Source: Neopestalotiopsis rosae
Lineage: Eukaryota; Ascomycota; Sordariomycetes; Amphisphaeriales; Sporocadaceae
Reading direction: 5' to 3'
DNA length: 64,000 nucleotides
NCBI GenBank assembly: GCA_023078685.1
Contig: JALGAS010000005.1
Span: 2,108,001 to 2,172,000, forward strand
Shown here: piece after piece, positions 33,999-45,451 of the stretch
Position numbering within the stretch: position 1 is the first letter of the stretch
Layout of the letters: each line of letters starts with the position of its first letter
Program-made: the position numbers and the translations under genes
The notes under the pieces: generated by a model
Databases searched by the model: none
What the model saw: only the letters and a program-made list of their open reading frames with translations
Told to the model about the DNA's origin: nothing

Positions 33999-35804
33999 AT
34001 GGCAAGCTCTGCAGTCACAAACCTGGTTTATAAACGTTTAGATCCGTTCCGTCAACAGATTCGTATCCTCACCCTCCATAAAGGCGAATGGTCAGATGCC
34101 ATCAGGTGCAGCCTCAGAGTCGAAAGCCTGGTGGGGATAGCACCCGTGTACAACGCTCTATCCTACAGATGGGGGGCCAATAACTCGAAAAGGGCGATAT
34201 TTGTGAATGGGAAAGAATTTCTCGTTACCGAGAATCTCGAGATTGCCTTCCGACATCTTCGCCGAAAGGAGAGCGACAAGGATCTCTGGGTAGATCAAGT
34301 CTGTATCAATCAAGGAAATGGGAGCGAGAAGAACCACCAGATCCCACTCATGAGACGTGTTTACACGGAAGCGGACACTGTTTTAATATGGTTGGGCGAA
34401 TCGGATGGACTATCAGACCAGTTTGCAGACCTCTTATCGAGTGCTAGGCTCCAGTATCGATCCAGAGGCAAGCCAGGTACAGCAGCAAGAAAGTAGTACT
34501 GCGAAGATCTCACATCCTGTTTTTTCCTGCTTGCAAACATTTGTCAAAGAGATTGGTGGTCGCGCGTCTGGATTGTACAAGAATGCGTCTTACCGGTCAA
34601 ACCTCCACTCTTTCGCTGTGGAAGCAAAGCATTCACATTTGCTCAAATCCAAGACACTTTCACTCTGCTGATGAGAGACTCAGCCTACTTATTGCCCCTT
34701 CGAAGTATCGACAATTCCGACTTGAACGAAGCGTTCAAAAGTTCGGAGTCGCAAATGGATCTGTTGCAGCCTCTACAAACTCTGACTGCGCTGCGTCAGA
34801 CTTTCGACATCCAAAATTACAGAACTATAACAACAATTGATTGCTTGAGGCTGACGGTAGGCTTCTTTGCGACCCGATCCCATGATTATGTATACGGCTT
34901 TCTAGGATTATTGTCACTATACGAGGCCAGCGACCTGAACCTGGGCCACGATATATCAGATGCAGAATTGTTTCGCCGATTCATGACTTCCGCTCTGCTG
35001 TCAGGTGCAGAACTCGACAGACTTGGGCTTTATCAAGCACTGCGAGAGATGTCTTTTGAAAAGAAAGATTTAGCCAGTCCTTCATGGGTACCTGATCTGA
35101 GCTCACAAACGTTTAGCAGCCCACACAACAGCGTCAATCTCATCCCTCAAGAACCCCGAAAGACCAGTTTCCACCCCATAATATGGTCCGAGTTTGATCT
35201 CATGATCATGCACATAGCCGGATTTCGTCTGGATTCTATCACCAAAATTATAGCTCTTGGCGAGACCCCAGTCCAATTGATCGCCAACATTGCGCGATGC
35301 CAAGACTACTACACTGGAGAAAAGTCATCATGGCTCGTGAGACGACTGTTCGACTTCACGGAAACGACCGAAATGGCAGCCATACGAAAGAAGGTGAACT
35401 TCAGGCGGCTTTTTACGTGCAACTATGATTCAAATCTTTTGCAGGGCAAAGCAGAGCTTCTTGACGAATTGTGGGACAAATGGGTGCATTCTCGGAAAGT
35501 CCTTCGAGCACAACATAGAAGATACGAAGAAGTCTTCTCAGAGTTCAAGGAGCGCTCGAGCTTGGCTTGCCGTGGTCGATGTTGGATCATGACAAAACAG
35601 TACCACGTAGGCATAGCGATTCCAGGCGCTCGAGTGGGAGATGTGGTCATGTTTCCGAGCGGATTCGTCATGCCTCTTGTTCTTCGTCGATGTGGAGATC
35701 ATTACAGAATCATAGGCGGCGCATATATCGATGGTGTGGTGGCTGATGGTGCTGTTGACAAGCACTTCCGAAATGTGCAGCCAGAGGCTTGGAAGCTGGA
35801 ATGA
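33999..35804 (+). CDS. HET-domain protein 2
   Basis: Two exons (33999-34492, 34550-35804) give about 582 residues. The HET domain begins with YNALSYRWG, continues through FVNGKEFLVTENLEIAFRHL and LWVDQVCINQGN, then TEADTVLIWLGE, and after the intron WWSRVWIVQECVLP. A TAG at 34494-34496 lies inside the predicted 57-base intron, which has a strong polypyrimidine tract, and splicing restores the frame exactly. Mid-protein CLRLTVGFFATRSHDYVYGF is the usual D+VYG element of the ankyrin-less HET type. The C-terminus has PGARVGDVVMFPSGFVMPLV and RIIGGAYIDGVV, the common tail of this class. The predicted role is in heterokaryon incompatibility or programmed cell death. The donor GTAGTA is not ideal, so the junction should be treated as likely rather than certain. 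Confidence 0.83.
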
Positions 35805-36006
35805 ATGAATTTCGAGGCTCCACTCAAGGGACTTATCACGAAAAGAATATTGTACACACGAGATAATTTATTGGTGATCAAGTGAGGCTATTGTTTCCGG
35901 CAGCTCTTCAGATAGTCGCGGGCAGTGTGAAATGTTCTCACTGACTCCTAGGACTCGGACTATCCTGGTCAATGACTTCGTGGAATCAATCGAATGCGGG
36001 TTGAAA

Positions 36007-36389
36007 TCAAGTCACCCACAAAGCAACAAGGCACAAAAGCGCAGCCGAATAACTCCAACTAATTTTGTCTGGAGCTTCAGAAGTGGGACTTGGAGTTGAG
36101 GTTGTAAGCTGGATCGAGGTCGAAGGTGTGGTCAAAGGTGGTCCCAAAGTTGGTATTTGGCTCGAGATTGAGGATCTTGTAGATGTTGAGGTCCGTGTTG
36201 CAGTCGAGGTCGACGCATGGCTTGTAGATGTCTTTGAGCGCGATGCGCTGCTACTAATTTCCACTAAGAATTGACCATCGGGAAATGTTATTGTTATTCA
36301 TCCGACATTTCGAGTTTGAATGAAGAGAGTAAAGATGACATACCCGCAACCGACAACAATACTGCTGCGTGGAGAGCTGATGGCTTCAT
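36007..36389 (-). CDS. Small GPI-type Ser/Thr-rich surface protein
   Basis: Two exons (36389-36344, 36263-36007) join in frame to 100 residues. MKPSALHAAVLLSVA is a short signal peptide. The body is almost all Ser, Thr and Pro (heavily O-glycosylated in prediction), and the protein ends in a hydrophobic tail (SYSAALLCLVALWVT) after a small-residue stretch. This is the layout of a GPI-anchored wall or membrane protein. The intron sits directly behind the signal peptide. A TATATA-like element lies about 125 bases upstream on the minus strand near 36516. No domain is recognised. Confidence 0.68.
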
Positions 36390-37394
36390 TGCTACTCGTG
36401 AAGCTTTTCAAGCAGCAAATTCATAAGCGAATTGGAGCTGGAGCTTGAGCAGTGATATTTGTATGACATTTTAAGCCAAAACGGGGTCAAAATGCCAAGC
36501 TTGTAGTAGCAAGGCTATATACGTGTAAGAAAGTCCTAGAAGCTTTCCGAGGTGCTGAAGTTGTTAGCACGACTGGCTTCACGAGTATCTGCGCCCGTCA
36601 GCTGCATTCCTAGCTGCTGCCATGCCTGTACACCACCGAGATCAAGCAAGGCTTTACTTGCGCCCAGATGAACCAGAGGCCAAGGATGACATGAAGCGGC
36701 CAAAAAGGCTCTGGCTTAATCGTTGGTTTCAAGCCCTAAGCTGTTACGGCGAACCAGCCGCAATGTAACCTCCCTGGGTGCCTCGCCACCGTTGAATATG
36801 CACATCTGTATGGTCGTGCGACATTATCAATTTTGCCATTTGGTCAAAAATGCAGAGAGGTTCGTCACTAAGCATGTTGATTTGGGCCTTTACTAGGAGG
36901 GAAACAGGCCTTATAACCGCCTGATCGAAGCCACATAGACGCTGCTCACGTTTTCGTGCCCTGTCGCAAATCGTGCATCTAGCGGAACGGTGAGACTTGA
37001 AAGGCGACGTCGATTGAATCGGCCTGCGCATTTACGATTCATATAATGACTGGGTCTCCCTTTGATCACTCTGGTAGGGCGCACATCGCGTACATGAACT
37101 GTGGTGAGGTGTACGTTCTTTATACGTACGTGCATTGCTGATCAGCGGGTCTTCCCCGCAAACATTCACTCGCCCAGCAGCGGGAGCTTTTACGCTTGCA
37201 AGTCAGCCAGCTTCTATTGCCCAGAAGGCCTTTGAGGCCACATTTCTGTCTAGTTCTCATTCGTTTGATGGTTTTCCGACATATTCATCATTTTCCTTGG
37301 CTTGGCAAGCACCAAAAAGAATCCGAGTCGGTTTGTGTCTCCTTGTTCAGAAGAGGGGCACGGCGTTCTTGGCACGTAGGACGTCCATTACTCG
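36390..37394. other. Intergenic, no gene seen
   Basis: About 1 kb between the GPI-type protein gene and the 3' end of the unknown TM protein gene, both on the minus strand. Short overlapping frames (36744-37135 minus, 37135-37473 plus) have no features. Confidence 0.4.
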
Positions 37395-38272
37395 CTATAC
37401 CTGGAGCGTGATTTTGCGTTTCGCCAGGGGGCCCGTAGGGCTTAGTGCTTGGTACACGAGATGCTTTAGTTGACCGAGTTCGGATTTTAGAACATTGTTT
37501 CCAATCAACAAGGTTTGCACAGCATCGGCTAGCACATCGTGCTCCCTCAATAATGTCTTCGCAGCTCTGCATATTGACATGTTAGCTTCATCCAGAGTAA
37601 CTCTCAGGGGCCTTACGAATTTGCAGTCGAAACTTGATACAACAATAGCCGCGATTGGAGAGCTTTTCGGCTTCTGACCAGATCCAACACGTTTTCACGT
37701 ATCCTGTACCAACGCAGCAGCGACGGGGATGCGCCCAAATTCAGCAACGAGCGCCACACAAGGCTCGCTTGCCTAGTTATGATTGCTGTCAGTCCCAGCT
37801 TGTCCCGTTGAGTCAAGTCGTCGACGGACTCATTATTCGATCGATATCCCCCCTGCTGCTGTTGTTGATGTACTATTTGATGAAACCTCAACCAAGTATC
37901 TGTATCGATCTCCTGCCAAAAGTGGCTCATGTCATCGCGACTCATCGTGGCTACCCATACCAGTTCCACTGGCGAGTCCAAGAGACCGGCGGCATGGTAT
38001 TCGGTGACAATTTGGAGCTCCGTCTTGGATAGCTCCCGTCGGAAGGTGTTCCACAGCTTGAGATGCCCGTCGTTTTGCGCCGTATCTTTTGTCGCTTCTA
38101 GCCATACTCCAGTGTCATCAATTACAGTCACTGTAGTCGCTAGAATCGAGTCCATTTCTATGATGCCATTTTGTAACACCTTATAGCGAACGAATACGAA
38201 ACCCATAGTCGCCGCGAAAAAGGTAAGAATACCCGTAATACTGGCGAGAATCGAAAGAGGGCTGTCTTCCAT
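37395..38272 (-). CDS. Unknown single-TM protein in HET neighbourhood
   Basis: Two exons (38272-37617, 37566-37395) give about 275 residues. An N-terminal membrane segment (SILASITGILTFFAATMGFV) is followed by FVRYKVLQNGIIEMDSILA and a mixed helical body. A short Gln run (HQQQQQGGY) is present mid-way. The C-terminal part (LLIGNNVLKSELGQLKHLVY) is helical with heptad-like leucines. No family recognised. It lies between HET gene 2 and HET gene 3; whether it works with either is not shown by the sequence. The two exons join in phase, and the intron has standard borders. Confidence 0.7.
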
Positions 38273-39043
38273 TGCAAGGTAAGTATACGGAAGAATGATA
38301 GTCAGTGCGACGTTTGAAAGGTTTCTTGGGAAATTGCGTGTTAATGAGCACGCAGACCAGGTTTACCAGAGCCGCCCCGAATAGATTATCGGTCGTTAAT
38401 CACAATTGGGCGAACTCAGATCTAATGGAAGTGTTTGGAAAAAGCATCGTTCATGAGATACCCTGGTATTAACTCGCGAGGTCGCAAATTTGCGGGGTTA
38501 TGTGCGGCGGTACACCTTCTGCAGTTGAGGCTCGTCGGGCTGAGCTCGACATTGCGCGGGTCCTGAACTGGACTCTTTGGCCGACGAAGACCAAACATCG
38601 AGATAACTGGCACGTTGTGATATTTTGATTACAAAAGCAAGACTTCGAACCCCCACCCCTCCCAAGCTTATCTACTTTAACATTCTCGGCCTCGGCGTTC
38701 TCACCGGCAAGAATGTACGTACCTACGACCAGACGACTAAGTCCATAGAGCTCTGGCTGAAATGGCACTCCAGAAATCGACAGAGACGTTGATAGTGTGT
38801 CAGTGGTACCTTATGTGTCTAAGTAGTTGGAGATTACTTGAGTGCTTTTCTTGGTCCAAGCTGAGAGTACAAGTCAATGCCGTCTATTGAAATCACGGAA
38901 TGTGCTCAAGTCCATACCAGCATCTACACACTAGGCAAAGGACATTGTGTTGTCTACTTTAAGTTGGCATATTTTAATTACACCCCATTACTATTAATTA
39001 TCGTCCTCGAACTAGTTCTCTCGTACTTGATGCTTCAGTCCAT
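38273..39043. other. Intergenic, no gene seen
   Basis: About 770 bases between two minus-strand genes: promoter of the unknown TM protein and 3' flank of HET gene 3. No credible coding frame. Confidence 0.4.
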
Positions 39044-40837
39044 TCAACTCAACATCACAAACATCGTGTTCGCATCCATTTCAATCGGTATTGTATCTGA
39101 CTCTGGAAAGCAATCCAAACGACCGGGATGTTCCTCAATTTGTGTACCCACATCAGCGGTAACCCAAGCCGTCCCAACAATTTGTAAACACACGTATCCG
39201 CAACGGTTCTGATCTCGGTCCAATCGCACAATCATGGCTCGTCTCATGTCGCGCAACCGCACAACCAAATCTCCTGCTTTTGCTTGGCAGGATACAATTC
39301 CCATTCTCCAAAGCATGGTTTCCCGAGCATAAGTCTGCGTGTGAAGCTGGTATAGTGAAGGCTCTGGTGATGCTGCGTTCGACTGCATCGAAGCGTTGAG
39401 ACAATGTTTGAGTCGCTCACAGTAGTAGTCCAAAGCATGATTCACTTTGATCCCAGAGCTTCGGACCGCAGATACATTAGCAGGCGCGAGCCAACGGACG
39501 CTGCTCACATGATTATAGCAATCATGAGCTGTGGAAGGCTCAAGAATCGCCCGTTGGAGCATTCTGCTCTCCTTTTGAGCTTCCTCGACATGGTCCCGGA
39601 AGTTCTCTTGCACCTTCTGGTTCCAAGCATCCACGGTGCTTAATTGATTGATGATTGCCGTGGTATTCGCACCAATGTGCACAATCTGCCCGATTACCAC
39701 ACCATCCATCTTGAACGATGGATGAACAGCCAAATCCGCGGTCTCGGGCTCGTGAGAGTCAAAGCTTTCTGACCGGAGGACTTGCATCAAAGGGGTACAC
39801 TCGTCACCAATAATGAGAAATTTCACCATGGCACCAAACTGCATCAGCTCAGCATCGTCAACAAGTCTCTGCTTGTTTACGAAATGCATCACATCTTTCC
39901 AGACTTGAATCAGGGGCTTTGTGTAGTCCATCGGAAAGCCATGAGCATCAGCAGCAAGCCCAACAAGGCCGTATACCTTATCTCGTTGCTCAGTACACAC
40001 GGCCATCTGGTGGTCGTAGAGTAATCTTCGAAAAGTCAAAGCGCCAACATCAGCATTGCACTTGAGTCGATCAAGACGCAAAGGGCCGTCGTCGCCAATG
40101 TTGTGCATTCTCATCAAATGGGTAAAATCGTCCCATTGCATTGGGTGGAACGAGCCAAAGCAGATAACGAGTTTTTTTGCTTGGCCAACCTCTTGGATAA
40201 TCCACAATCTCTGCCAGTATCCGTCTTTGCTAAGGGCATCGACAAATCTTGACTCTCTGGTATGGACAATTGTTTGCTCTTCATCCTTCGTGATTGAGTA
40301 AACACCGTCTGTGGGAGCTATGCCTTCAGTGCCTGCCAGTGATGTGCGTAGGCGTGGCACTAGGTCTCGGTATTCATTGTAGTGTACGCCAAGCCAAATA
40401 ACGACCCTGCAAGCTCGGAAGTAGATATGGTGCATTATTCGTAGTTGTCGATTTCTCTCTGTGACGTCTCTTTGATTGATACACAGTGCATCGATCCATA
40501 TGGGGAGCTTGTTGAACTTTGATCGCCGATACCGTAAGGCTTCCAGCAAGTTTTGTCGCACTGGGAAGCTGCACCTGTTCACCATGATGGGTGACTGGTT
40601 TTCCTCGCTGCCCCACATGTACGACAGTGCTTCATACTCGGGCTTTGCGCCAAACTCTACAACTTCCAGCCGGCAAACGATAGTATCGTCCGCATTATCT
40701 GTTGGTTCGATGGTCAAGAGTCTAAGACTATCGACGTCGGCTCGGAGTTCCTGGTACTGAAACTCTTCAACTTGCTCCAACGATTCAGGCTTGTCTGCGC
40801 TCTCTGTCACACGACGCCGGGATTGATTAGCTGCCAT
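39044..40837 (-). CDS. HET-domain protein 3
   Basis: Single-exon gene; from the Met at 40837 it encodes about 597 residues. The same frame is open up to 41068, but the extra 77 residues look untranslated and have no conserved features, so I prefer the start directly before AANQSRRRVTES. The HET domain contains YEALSYMWG, VRQNLLEALRYRRS, LPIWIDALCINQRDVTERN, ACRVVIWLGVHYNEY and YWQRLWIIQEVGQAKKLVIC. Then follow QRDKVYGLVGLAADA and a C-terminal GDLVVRLRDMRRAMIVRL with RCGYVCLQIVGTAWV. All blocks are present, so the gene appears intact. Its orientation is opposite to the other two HET genes. Probable role in non-self recognition and cell death. Confidence 0.87.
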   Translation of the reverse strand: MAANQSRRRVTESADKPESLEQVEEFQYQELRADVDSLRLLTIEPTDNADDTIVCRLEVVEFGAKPEYEALSYMWGSEENQSPIMVNRCSFPVRQNLLEALRYRRSKFNKLPIWIDALCINQRDVTERNRQLRIMHHIYFRACRVVIWLGVHYNEYRDLVPRLRTSLAGTEGIAPTDGVYSITKDEEQTIVHTRESRFVDALSKDGYWQRLWIIQEVGQAKKLVICFGSFHPMQWDDFTHLMRMHNIGDDGPLRLDRLKCNADVGALTFRRLLYDHQMAVCTEQRDKVYGLVGLAADAHGFPMDYTKPLIQVWKDVMHFVNKQRLVDDAELMQFGAMVKFLIIGDECTPLMQVLRSESFDSHEPETADLAVHPSFKMDGVVIGQIVHIGANTTAIINQLSTVDAWNQKVQENFRDHVEEAQKESRMLQRAILEPSTAHDCYNHVSSVRWLAPANVSAVRSSGIKVNHALDYYCERLKHCLNASMQSNAASPEPSLYQLHTQTYARETMLWRMGIVSCQAKAGDLVVRLRDMRRAMIVRLDRDQNRCGYVCLQIVGTAWVTADVGTQIEEHPGRLDCFPESDTIPIEMDANTMFVMLS

Positions 40838-41624
40838 GGCTGAAAAGATCACGATAGGGTGCAAAAAGTATGACGGTATTTGGAAAAATAAAGCGAGGAT
40901 TCTTTGAGAAATGGGAGAAATCGAACGAGTCGTCCCTTTGACGAATGGGCTACTTGATTCAATTAGAATGATTAACTCAACGTGCTCGGTAGATTTTATG
41001 AAAGTAGAGGAGTGGCACTGCAAAGAGGCCAACAGGCAAGGGTGTAAGCGCTGAGTGTCGTTCTGCAATTATACTGGTTACCGAGTGGGGTTTTAGGGGG
41101 GCTAGTCACTGCTACTGGCTATAGCTGCGCCTAGATAAGGCAGACCGTGTTCGCCTAGAATGCATGGCCAGGTCAGATTCTACAGGCTGCCCTCGCAGCA
41201 AACGGCCAACCAACAAATGTATCATGCCGCGTCTAGGATTTTCCTGAGTACGTAAGGCTTTGACAAAATGCACCCGACCCCACGGAAAACTCTTTCTTAG
41301 AACAACAATAACATTCTAAGACACGCCTTCAACTAGACCAGACAAAGCATTCGCGCTTATACGTGGCGGCGTCACTTATGTGTGCCCATGTAGCATATCA
41401 GGGAACAAGACATTATCAACCAAGAACAATGCCTTTCTTAATACGCGAGAATAAAGCAACACTGATGAAGAAATTCCACCGCCGTCTATAAATCTGGCTG
41501 CATCTAGACAGAAAGCCTTAATCTCGGCAGAAGCATCAACACTACTAACTTATCCAACCGTCCATATTCCATCAGAAACAACGACAACGAAAGCAAGGTA
41601 AGGCAGCTCTACTGATATCCCAAA
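40838..41624. other. Divergent promoter region, HET3 / zinc-knuckle gene
   Basis: About 790 bases between the HET3 start (minus) and the microprotein ATG (plus). The right part holds a TATA box at 41487 and a CA-rich leader. No other gene seen. Confidence 0.45.
41487..41493 (+). promoter_or_regulatory. TATA box of zinc-knuckle microprotein gene
   Basis: TATAAAT lies 138 bases upstream of the ATG at 41625. It is followed by a CA-rich leader (41510-41600) of the kind found in strongly expressed fungal genes. Confidence 0.5.
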
Positions 41625-41780
41625 ATGCAGTTCAAAGCCATGGGAAGATTCTCAGCAATCGTTGAGCACGCGGCGAGTTTGTACTGGTGCAGCAAATGCC
41701 AGGGAAACCGTAAATTCTTTTTTGGCAAATGTCAAACATGCAGGCACTCATTTTGTGGTTCTTGCGGAGCGGCCCGCTAG
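41625..41780 (+). CDS. 51-residue zinc-knuckle microprotein
   Basis: Short open frame from ATG 41625 to TAG 41780. It has six cysteines and one histidine in the pattern YWCSKCQGNRKFFFGKCQTC then RHSFCGSCG, that is CxxC-x9-CxxC-(HSF)-CxxC, which looks like a compact zinc ribbon. There is no signal peptide. Support comes from the TATA box, the CA-rich leader and the ordered cysteine pairs. The stop codon is followed at once by GTAAGT, a perfect 5' splice site, so either the 3' untranslated region has an intron right after the stop or the real C-terminus is made by different splicing. Family not recognised. Confidence 0.55.
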   Translation: MQFKAMGRFSAIVEHAASLYWCSKCQGNRKFFFGKCQTCRHSFCGSCGAAR

Positions 41781-42243
41781 GTAAGTCAGTATTAGATGTT
41801 GAGCTCGTAGTCTAAAGATACTTGAGGCCACTGATAACTCCATTTTCATTGCGAATAATATATTCATATCTCGAATTCTTAAATATTGTACCAGCGAGAA
41901 CTTCTCACTCATCCTCGTAGATCTATCGGAAACTGTTCAAGGCTTCATATCCAGATCTTCGAGCTTTCGTGTCAGCCATTTGTTCTTCAATAAAGATAGC
42001 CAGGCCTGTGCTCTTTTGTGATTACCTGCCGTACATGTATGGAATGCAATGACGACAACAGCTTAGGCTGAACCGGCCTAGAATTAATATTTAAATGGAT
42101 TTCTTTCTTTCCGGGCCGTTTCACTGGAGTTCGGTCAGTCCCTTGGAGCGACGTGATCGGCACATATAGCTGCAGCTTCAATCAGCATCCATATGGTGTC
42201 GTCTTGACCTCCATTCATAAACACTGAAGTTGCAAACCCATTC
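41781..42243. other. Convergent intergenic region
   Basis: About 460 bases between the microprotein and the 3' end of the DUF3176 gene. AT-rich, no coding frame with features. Confidence 0.4.
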
Positions 42244-44618
42244 TCAGGAAACCTTCTTCAGTATTGGGCCAGAATAATCCTCGTCTAGCTTGATAATAAG
42301 GGCGTCAGCAGTGGTTTTCAATTCTCCAATGCGATAAGCAGATCTCAGCTGTGCCCTCGTGTCGTCATCCACGGAATGGGTCAGGGTAGCGACTAGATCG
42401 CTCTTCCATGGCTGCAGCCTGAGGCGTGAAGACCGCAGGATTATCATAGCCGTGAAGACCGCCGTACCGACAAAACATAGTGCTGGTAGGGTCAAGTACC
42501 ACCATTGCACGCGTATATAGACTACCCATTTTTGGGATACTCCGTTTCGTCTTGCTAGAACAGAACCTTGTGGGGATCTTCGCATCCAGGTTGTAAGAGA
42601 GTTGGCGATGTTGTCGATCACAGGTTGGATCTCCTTCGCTTCATAGAGAGCTTTTGACAAAATTGGCGCATATATGCCTTCAAGGAGATCTGCAGGCCAG
42701 ACCACTTGACTGGATTCTGAAAGCTGATTACCGAGCAGGTGGTTGAGTGTGCAAGTCGTGTTTTGTGTAATGTTGAATAATGTATCGGCATCTTCCGGTA
42801 CCAGGCTGCTCTGGGTGGCATTAATCTTGAGCTGAAGATCTTTGCGGTATCCGTTGATATCGTACTACGATATGAGATGTTAGTGAACTACATATATCAA
42901 TCTGGCGTAAGTATCTATTGTTGCACATGCTTGGAACAAATGATTTCCAAAGTGATCGTCCCCCACTTCACATTGCTTTAGAAGTTAGAGACACCAGTGC
43001 GAGGAGACTTACCGATAAATTCTTATAGTTGCAAAAGCCGAGATGATTCGCTTCCTCATAAGCATACCAAAACGGATCGTCGCCATACATGTATGAGCCA
43101 GACACGCGCTGAGACAACACATCCGAAATGTTCTCTTGAAGCACGCCGTTCTCAACTTTCGAAGAGACTAACTTGGTGCAAAATTGCCATGCGCACTCAG
43201 TAGCACTGATGATGCTGTCATTCCAGGACTCTGCCTTGATAACCCCCACGGCAGCGATCATTGTGTCAAGATCTTGAAACGATACAGTCATCCCTGGGTT
43301 TGTCAAAGTCGCAGCTGTTAATACAGTAGCAGACGCCCATGTGTCCGAGCCTCTTTCCTCTGCGTTTGTGATATTAACGTACGGCAAACTGAATGTCGTG
43401 AGGTTCGTCATGAATTGTACGTCTACCCGATGGAGCGTAGCATTGGCACTAGAGCCTTCTTTTCGAGTCTTTATCAAGTGAGAGGAAACGTCATTGCAGG
43501 AACTACACACAGCCATGGTTGTGTATACTGGCCATGTGCAGTTTCCTGTAGGGCAAAAGAACAAGGGCGTATTCCTCGATGCATTCACTGCTAAGCTCTG
43601 TTGTAGGCCTTCAAATAGTGCTGCAAAGCTTTCGGCGTTTGGTTGTGCTTTGAAAGTAACGGCGGCGATGAAATTACTGCAAAAAGATCAGTGTGTGCAA
43701 GCCCTCGGCATATTGTCTAATGTCTCCACATACTCTTCGTATCCAGGCACTGGCAAGTTCATGACACCATGATCAATGACATCTGGTGAATACAGGCCGG
43801 CATTCATAGATATGGGCGTGTCCATCCAGGGTGACTGAAGCATGTCCACGTCGAGGGAAGTTTGTCCTTCGTAAGAGATGATTGCCTGTAGGAAAGGCTC
43901 AAACCCGAGGATGATCACTGTGAGAATTCCCCCAATGACAATCCAGTGCCTGATATTGTACGAAGTCATTTATCGATTCCACATGATAAAATCATCTTTG
44001 TACAAACCTATAATACAGCCAGTAAACCAGTTTGAAGCTGCGCATGGGTCCTCGGCTGGCATCTTCGAATCTTTCGAAGGCACGGAGACTATCCGTTCGT
44101 TGGGAAAACCAGATCCACTTGGCTTGCGCAAGGCAAGAACCAATGCAGAACGCTAGTGGCGCTCGAGTGATCGTACCTAGTATTGATACAACCGTGTTGA
44201 TAGAGAAAAATAGCTCCCATTGTTCGAGAGGACGATTGTTACCGTAGATGAGTAGCGCAATCAAGGCGATCAGAGCACAGCAGCTCAGTATAAGAGCAGC
44301 AATGTCAAGCCTCCATCCGTACCCGTTATTACTTTTTGCAAGAGGCTTGTTGTCCCTCTTCTTGTTCGGGAGCTTCAATTGAGAGCCGCCTCCCGACGTT
44401 TGGAAACTGCTTGGAACGTCGGAAAGGTACTCGCCATCGGAGGGTATAAGTAATGGTGAACTAGTCAATCTGTGATAGGTACCAGTAGTACGCGCTGCCG
44501 ATACATCATGACCACCTGAGTATTCTCCCTCATTGAACGCCAAGTCATCGAGGTGAATGTTGTAACCTGATTGCCTTGGCAACCGATTTGGGTTGCTTGT
44601 ATTGAGCAGTGGCTCCAT
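42244..44618 (-). CDS. DUF3176 membrane protein
   Basis: Four exons (44618-44008, 43949-43734, 43676-43013, 42864-42244) close in frame to about 703 residues. The cytoplasmic N-terminus (about 105 residues) is followed by TM1 ([19 protein letters not shown]). [20 protein letters not shown] and [17 protein letters not shown] then lead into a third TM ([19 protein letters not shown]). A large Asn-glycosylatable extracellular domain has paired cysteines ([35 protein letters not shown]). The last TM is [20 protein letters not shown], with a basic/acidic tail. This is the signature of DUF3176 (PF11374), a fungal membrane family of unknown role and frequently multicopy. The exon 2/3 junction is hidden in a short open extension; the GTATGT donor at 43733 resolves it. 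Confidence 0.85.
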
Positions 44619-45451
44619 AGTGTCCGCGGAAATAAGTGGTCATTGATAGATTACCAACCAAACAGACTGGTGGTGGGAACATGTTGCTCAGAAATCCAAT
44701 TTCCTCCACAGATATCAGAATCGTGCCGGCTGATGTGCATTCGTGCAAGCTTTGCCGGGCAGACCTATCAGTCAACATACCTAAGGTAACACTGGGCCTG
44801 CAAGGCAGACTCGGCGCTCGGAGCGGCCGATACGTCCCTCCGTGGTCAGCTTAATGCATTACAGGTTACACTGATGAGGGGCTTCCATGGAATTCATTTG
44901 CGCGCGCTTCCGGAGCATGGAAGATGTGTTTCACTTTTCTTTTTCTTTGATATTTTCAAGATACAGACCGATCTAGAAACCAAAGTTCTCCTTTATCTCT
45001 TGTGTAATAACTACCAACCGGGCCGCGGCTTGGCAGTAGATAATGTGGCAGCGTCTAGTTCTGTGCCAATCATGCCAGCGATGACAAGTGTATCGATGTT
45101 CGAGAATCCGTCGGACACACGAACGGGTACGTGCACCCTGGCGACAAATATTTTGCCAAACTCAAACACAAATGATGGTGGTGCCCTCTTCTTCATGATG
45201 CCCCTATAGTCCTGACCGCTGGTAACCATTTGATATGTGTATATTCAGCCCACCATTCAGGTACTTACTGCCCCGAAGTCACGAGTGTTTTGCTGTATAT
45301 CTTTTAATTATGTTTTAATTAGGTAGGTAATAATGATGTTCCTATGCGTTTTGTACAAAATATACACGAGAGAAGGCTCCTAATATTATGATGCAGAGTT
45401 ATGTTTCGAACCATAGACCACCATCTAGAACATTCACGATGCCAACGCAAT
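44619..45451. other. Intergenic, possible minus-strand coding relic
   Basis: About 830 bases upstream of the DUF3176 gene. The only open stretch of note is 45011-45229 on the minus strand, 72 codons with alternating hydrophobic residues (GKIFVARVHVPVRVSDGF). It has no recognised family and may be a relic. The remainder is AT-rich. Confidence 0.35.

Noticed and set aside
34493..34549. Premature stop (TAG at 34494) suggesting that HET gene 2 is a pseudogene
   Set aside because: The stop lies inside a 57-base GT..AG intron with a strong pyrimidine tract whose removal restores the frame exactly and joins the HET motifs.
40838..41068. N-terminal extension of HET protein 3 to position 41068
   Set aside because: The frame is open but the added residues have no conserved features, and the Met at 40837 has a better start context right before the soluble N-terminus.
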